DNA from: Rickettsiales bacterium UBA2645
GTDB lineage: Bacteria > Pseudomonadota > Alphaproteobacteria > Rickettsiales > UBA1997
Direction: 5' to 3'
Length of the DNA stretch: 6,248 bases
NCBI GenBank assembly: GCA_002359655.1
Contig: DENL01000026.1
Coordinates: 1-6,248, forward strand
Shown here: piece after piece, positions 5,760-6,248 of the stretch
How the letters are laid out: the number at the start of each line of letters is the position of its first letter
Numbering within the stretch: position 1 is the stretch's first letter
The notes under the pieces: generated by a model
Told to the model about the DNA's origin: nothing
What the model saw: the letters and a program-made list of their open reading frames with translations, nothing else
The model's database searches: none
Translations under genes and position numbers: made by a program

Positions 5760-5937
5760 TTGTATTGGCTATTTCAATTGAGTTATTGAAACAATTAATT
5801 TGCTTAATACCCACAATTCAACTTCTTTGCCCATATCAATTTTTGATCAACTAGTAGTAGTTCAATTAGGGATTTCGAAAATCACCCACAGCAAAACTAG
5901 CTTTCCCATAAAGACTACAAAATCAGGTAACAAAAAG
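5760..5937. promoter_or_regulatory. Divergent control region between LysR-type gene and histidine kinase
   Basis: The 178-base gap must hold the control signals of the LysR-type gene (leftward) and probably the kinase gene (rightward). It contains an inverted repeat TTTCAA (5772-5777)/TTGAAA (5786-5791), only 12 bases before the regulator ATG. A second one, ATCAA (5835-5839)/TTGAT (5843-5847), overlaps the palindrome TGATCA. Further TTCAA half-sites lie at 5817 and 5861. Such arrays suit LysR binding sites, which are often degenerate T-N11-A palindromes. No clear -35/-10 pair was found on either strand. Confidence 0.45.
5925..5928 (+). promoter_or_regulatory. Ribosome binding site of the histidine kinase gene
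   Basis: AGGT lies 9 bases before the ATG at 5938, followed by an A-rich spacer. The reading frame stays open upstream to a TGA at 5779-5781, so this site is what decides the start at 5938 over TTG codons at 5800 and 5827. Confidence 0.5.
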
Positions 5938-6248
5938 ATGAAAAAATCCTCAAGTAGCGGAAGTTCAATCACCCCAACCCAAATTGAAAACTTTACCCCT
6001 TCCGATTTCATCTACGCCATAATCCACGAATTGAAAAATCCTCTTAACGCGATTTTGGGTTTTTCGGATATTTTGAAGATGGAAATAAAAGATCCCGCCC
6101 ACGCCGAAGATTGTCTTGATTGGATTAAAGAAATTAATCTTGCCGCTGTTGAGTTAAGCGAATTGATTCACGATTTACTTGATGTTGGGGCGGCAACTTC
6201 AGGAAATTTTGCTGTTGATTTGAGTAATGAAATTAATGTCGCCGATGC
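5938..6248 (+). CDS. Histidine kinase, N-terminal part (runs off the window)
   Basis: Only 103 codons are present. After a short serine-rich start ('MKKSSSSGSS') comes a HisKA dimerisation/phosphoacceptor domain from about residue 21. The H-box 'FIYAIIHELKNPLNAILGFS' (24-43) contains the phosphoacceptor His30, followed by the invariant-type E-L-K-N-P. The second HisKA helix is about 57-85, 'INLAAVELSELIHDLLDV'. The ATP-binding HATPase domain should follow beyond the window. No membrane segment, signal peptide, PAS or HAMP domain precedes the H-box, so if the start is right the kinase is cytosolic and lacks an N-terminal sensor; it may sense through a C-terminal domain or partner proteins. Its response regulator is not in view. 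The divergent LysR-type gene may share its control region. The family is clear; the specific pathway cannot be named. Confidence 0.88.
   Translation, partial: MKKSSSSGSSITPTQIENFTPSDFIYAIIHELKNPLNAILGFSDILKMEIKDPAHAEDCLDWIKEINLAAVELSELIHDLLDVGAATSGNFAVDLSNEINVAD

Noticed and set aside
5800..5940. TTG codons at 5800 and 5827 as earlier starts for the histidine kinase
   Set aside because: The extra residues show no domain character, whereas the ATG at 5938 has an AGGT at suitable spacing.
1..6248. CRISPR array, tRNA or rRNA gene, insertion sequence, toxin-antitoxin or defence genes
   Set aside because: I looked on both strands and saw no regularly spaced repeats, cloverleaf, transposase motif or such protein families.

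Overview
The window reads as ordinary chromosomal DNA of an AT-rich alphaproteobacterium. The S4 protein has the alphaproteobacterial form: it lacks the N-terminal zinc cysteines, has an 'LRAKQRMKFYYG' block, and its 'SLWG' start and '-FYSR' end resemble Rickettsiales S4 proteins as I remember them. A DhnA-type class I aldolase and a low-GC codon style point the same way. I would place it in or near Rickettsiales or a similar reduced lineage. A LysR regulator and a histidine kinase argue against the most reduced Rickettsia-type genomes. The placement is inference from protein flavour, not from a search.

Layout, left to right. A hairpin with a T-run (19-50) looks like the terminator of a rightward gene lying outside the window. 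A leftward class I fructose-bisphosphate aldolase (138-1064) follows. A divergent intergenic region (1065-1220) holds a candidate promoter for each direction. Next is a tight rightward cluster: rsmG (1221-1850), alanine dehydrogenase ald (1873-2985) and rsmA/ksgA (2994-3815), with gaps of 22 and 8 bases. This cluster converges on leftward rpsD (3963-4580); between them lie three inverted repeats, one of them a good bidirectional terminator. Upstream of rpsD is a 258-base gene-free stretch with an 11-bp inverted repeat. A leftward LysR-family regulator (4839-5759) is divergent from the start of a rightward histidine kinase (5938 to the window end, cut off). Their 178-base shared control region is rich in TCAA/TTGA half-sites.

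Functionally, three of the seven genes concern the small ribosomal subunit: RsmG (m7G527 of 16S rRNA), RsmA (m6,2A1518/A1519) and S4 (primary 16S binder and assembly initiator). The aldolase and alanine dehydrogenase are central carbon and nitrogen enzymes around triose phosphates and pyruvate. The right end is regulatory. Clear Shine-Dalgarno sequences are seen only before ald and the kinase.

I found no mobile element, CRISPR array, tRNA/rRNA gene, toxin-antitoxin pair or defence system, and no convincing undescribed system. The points most worth a second look are the unusual rsmG-ald-rsmA grouping, the near-leaderless rsmG start, the hairpins around rpsD, and the LysR/sensorless-kinase divergent pair.
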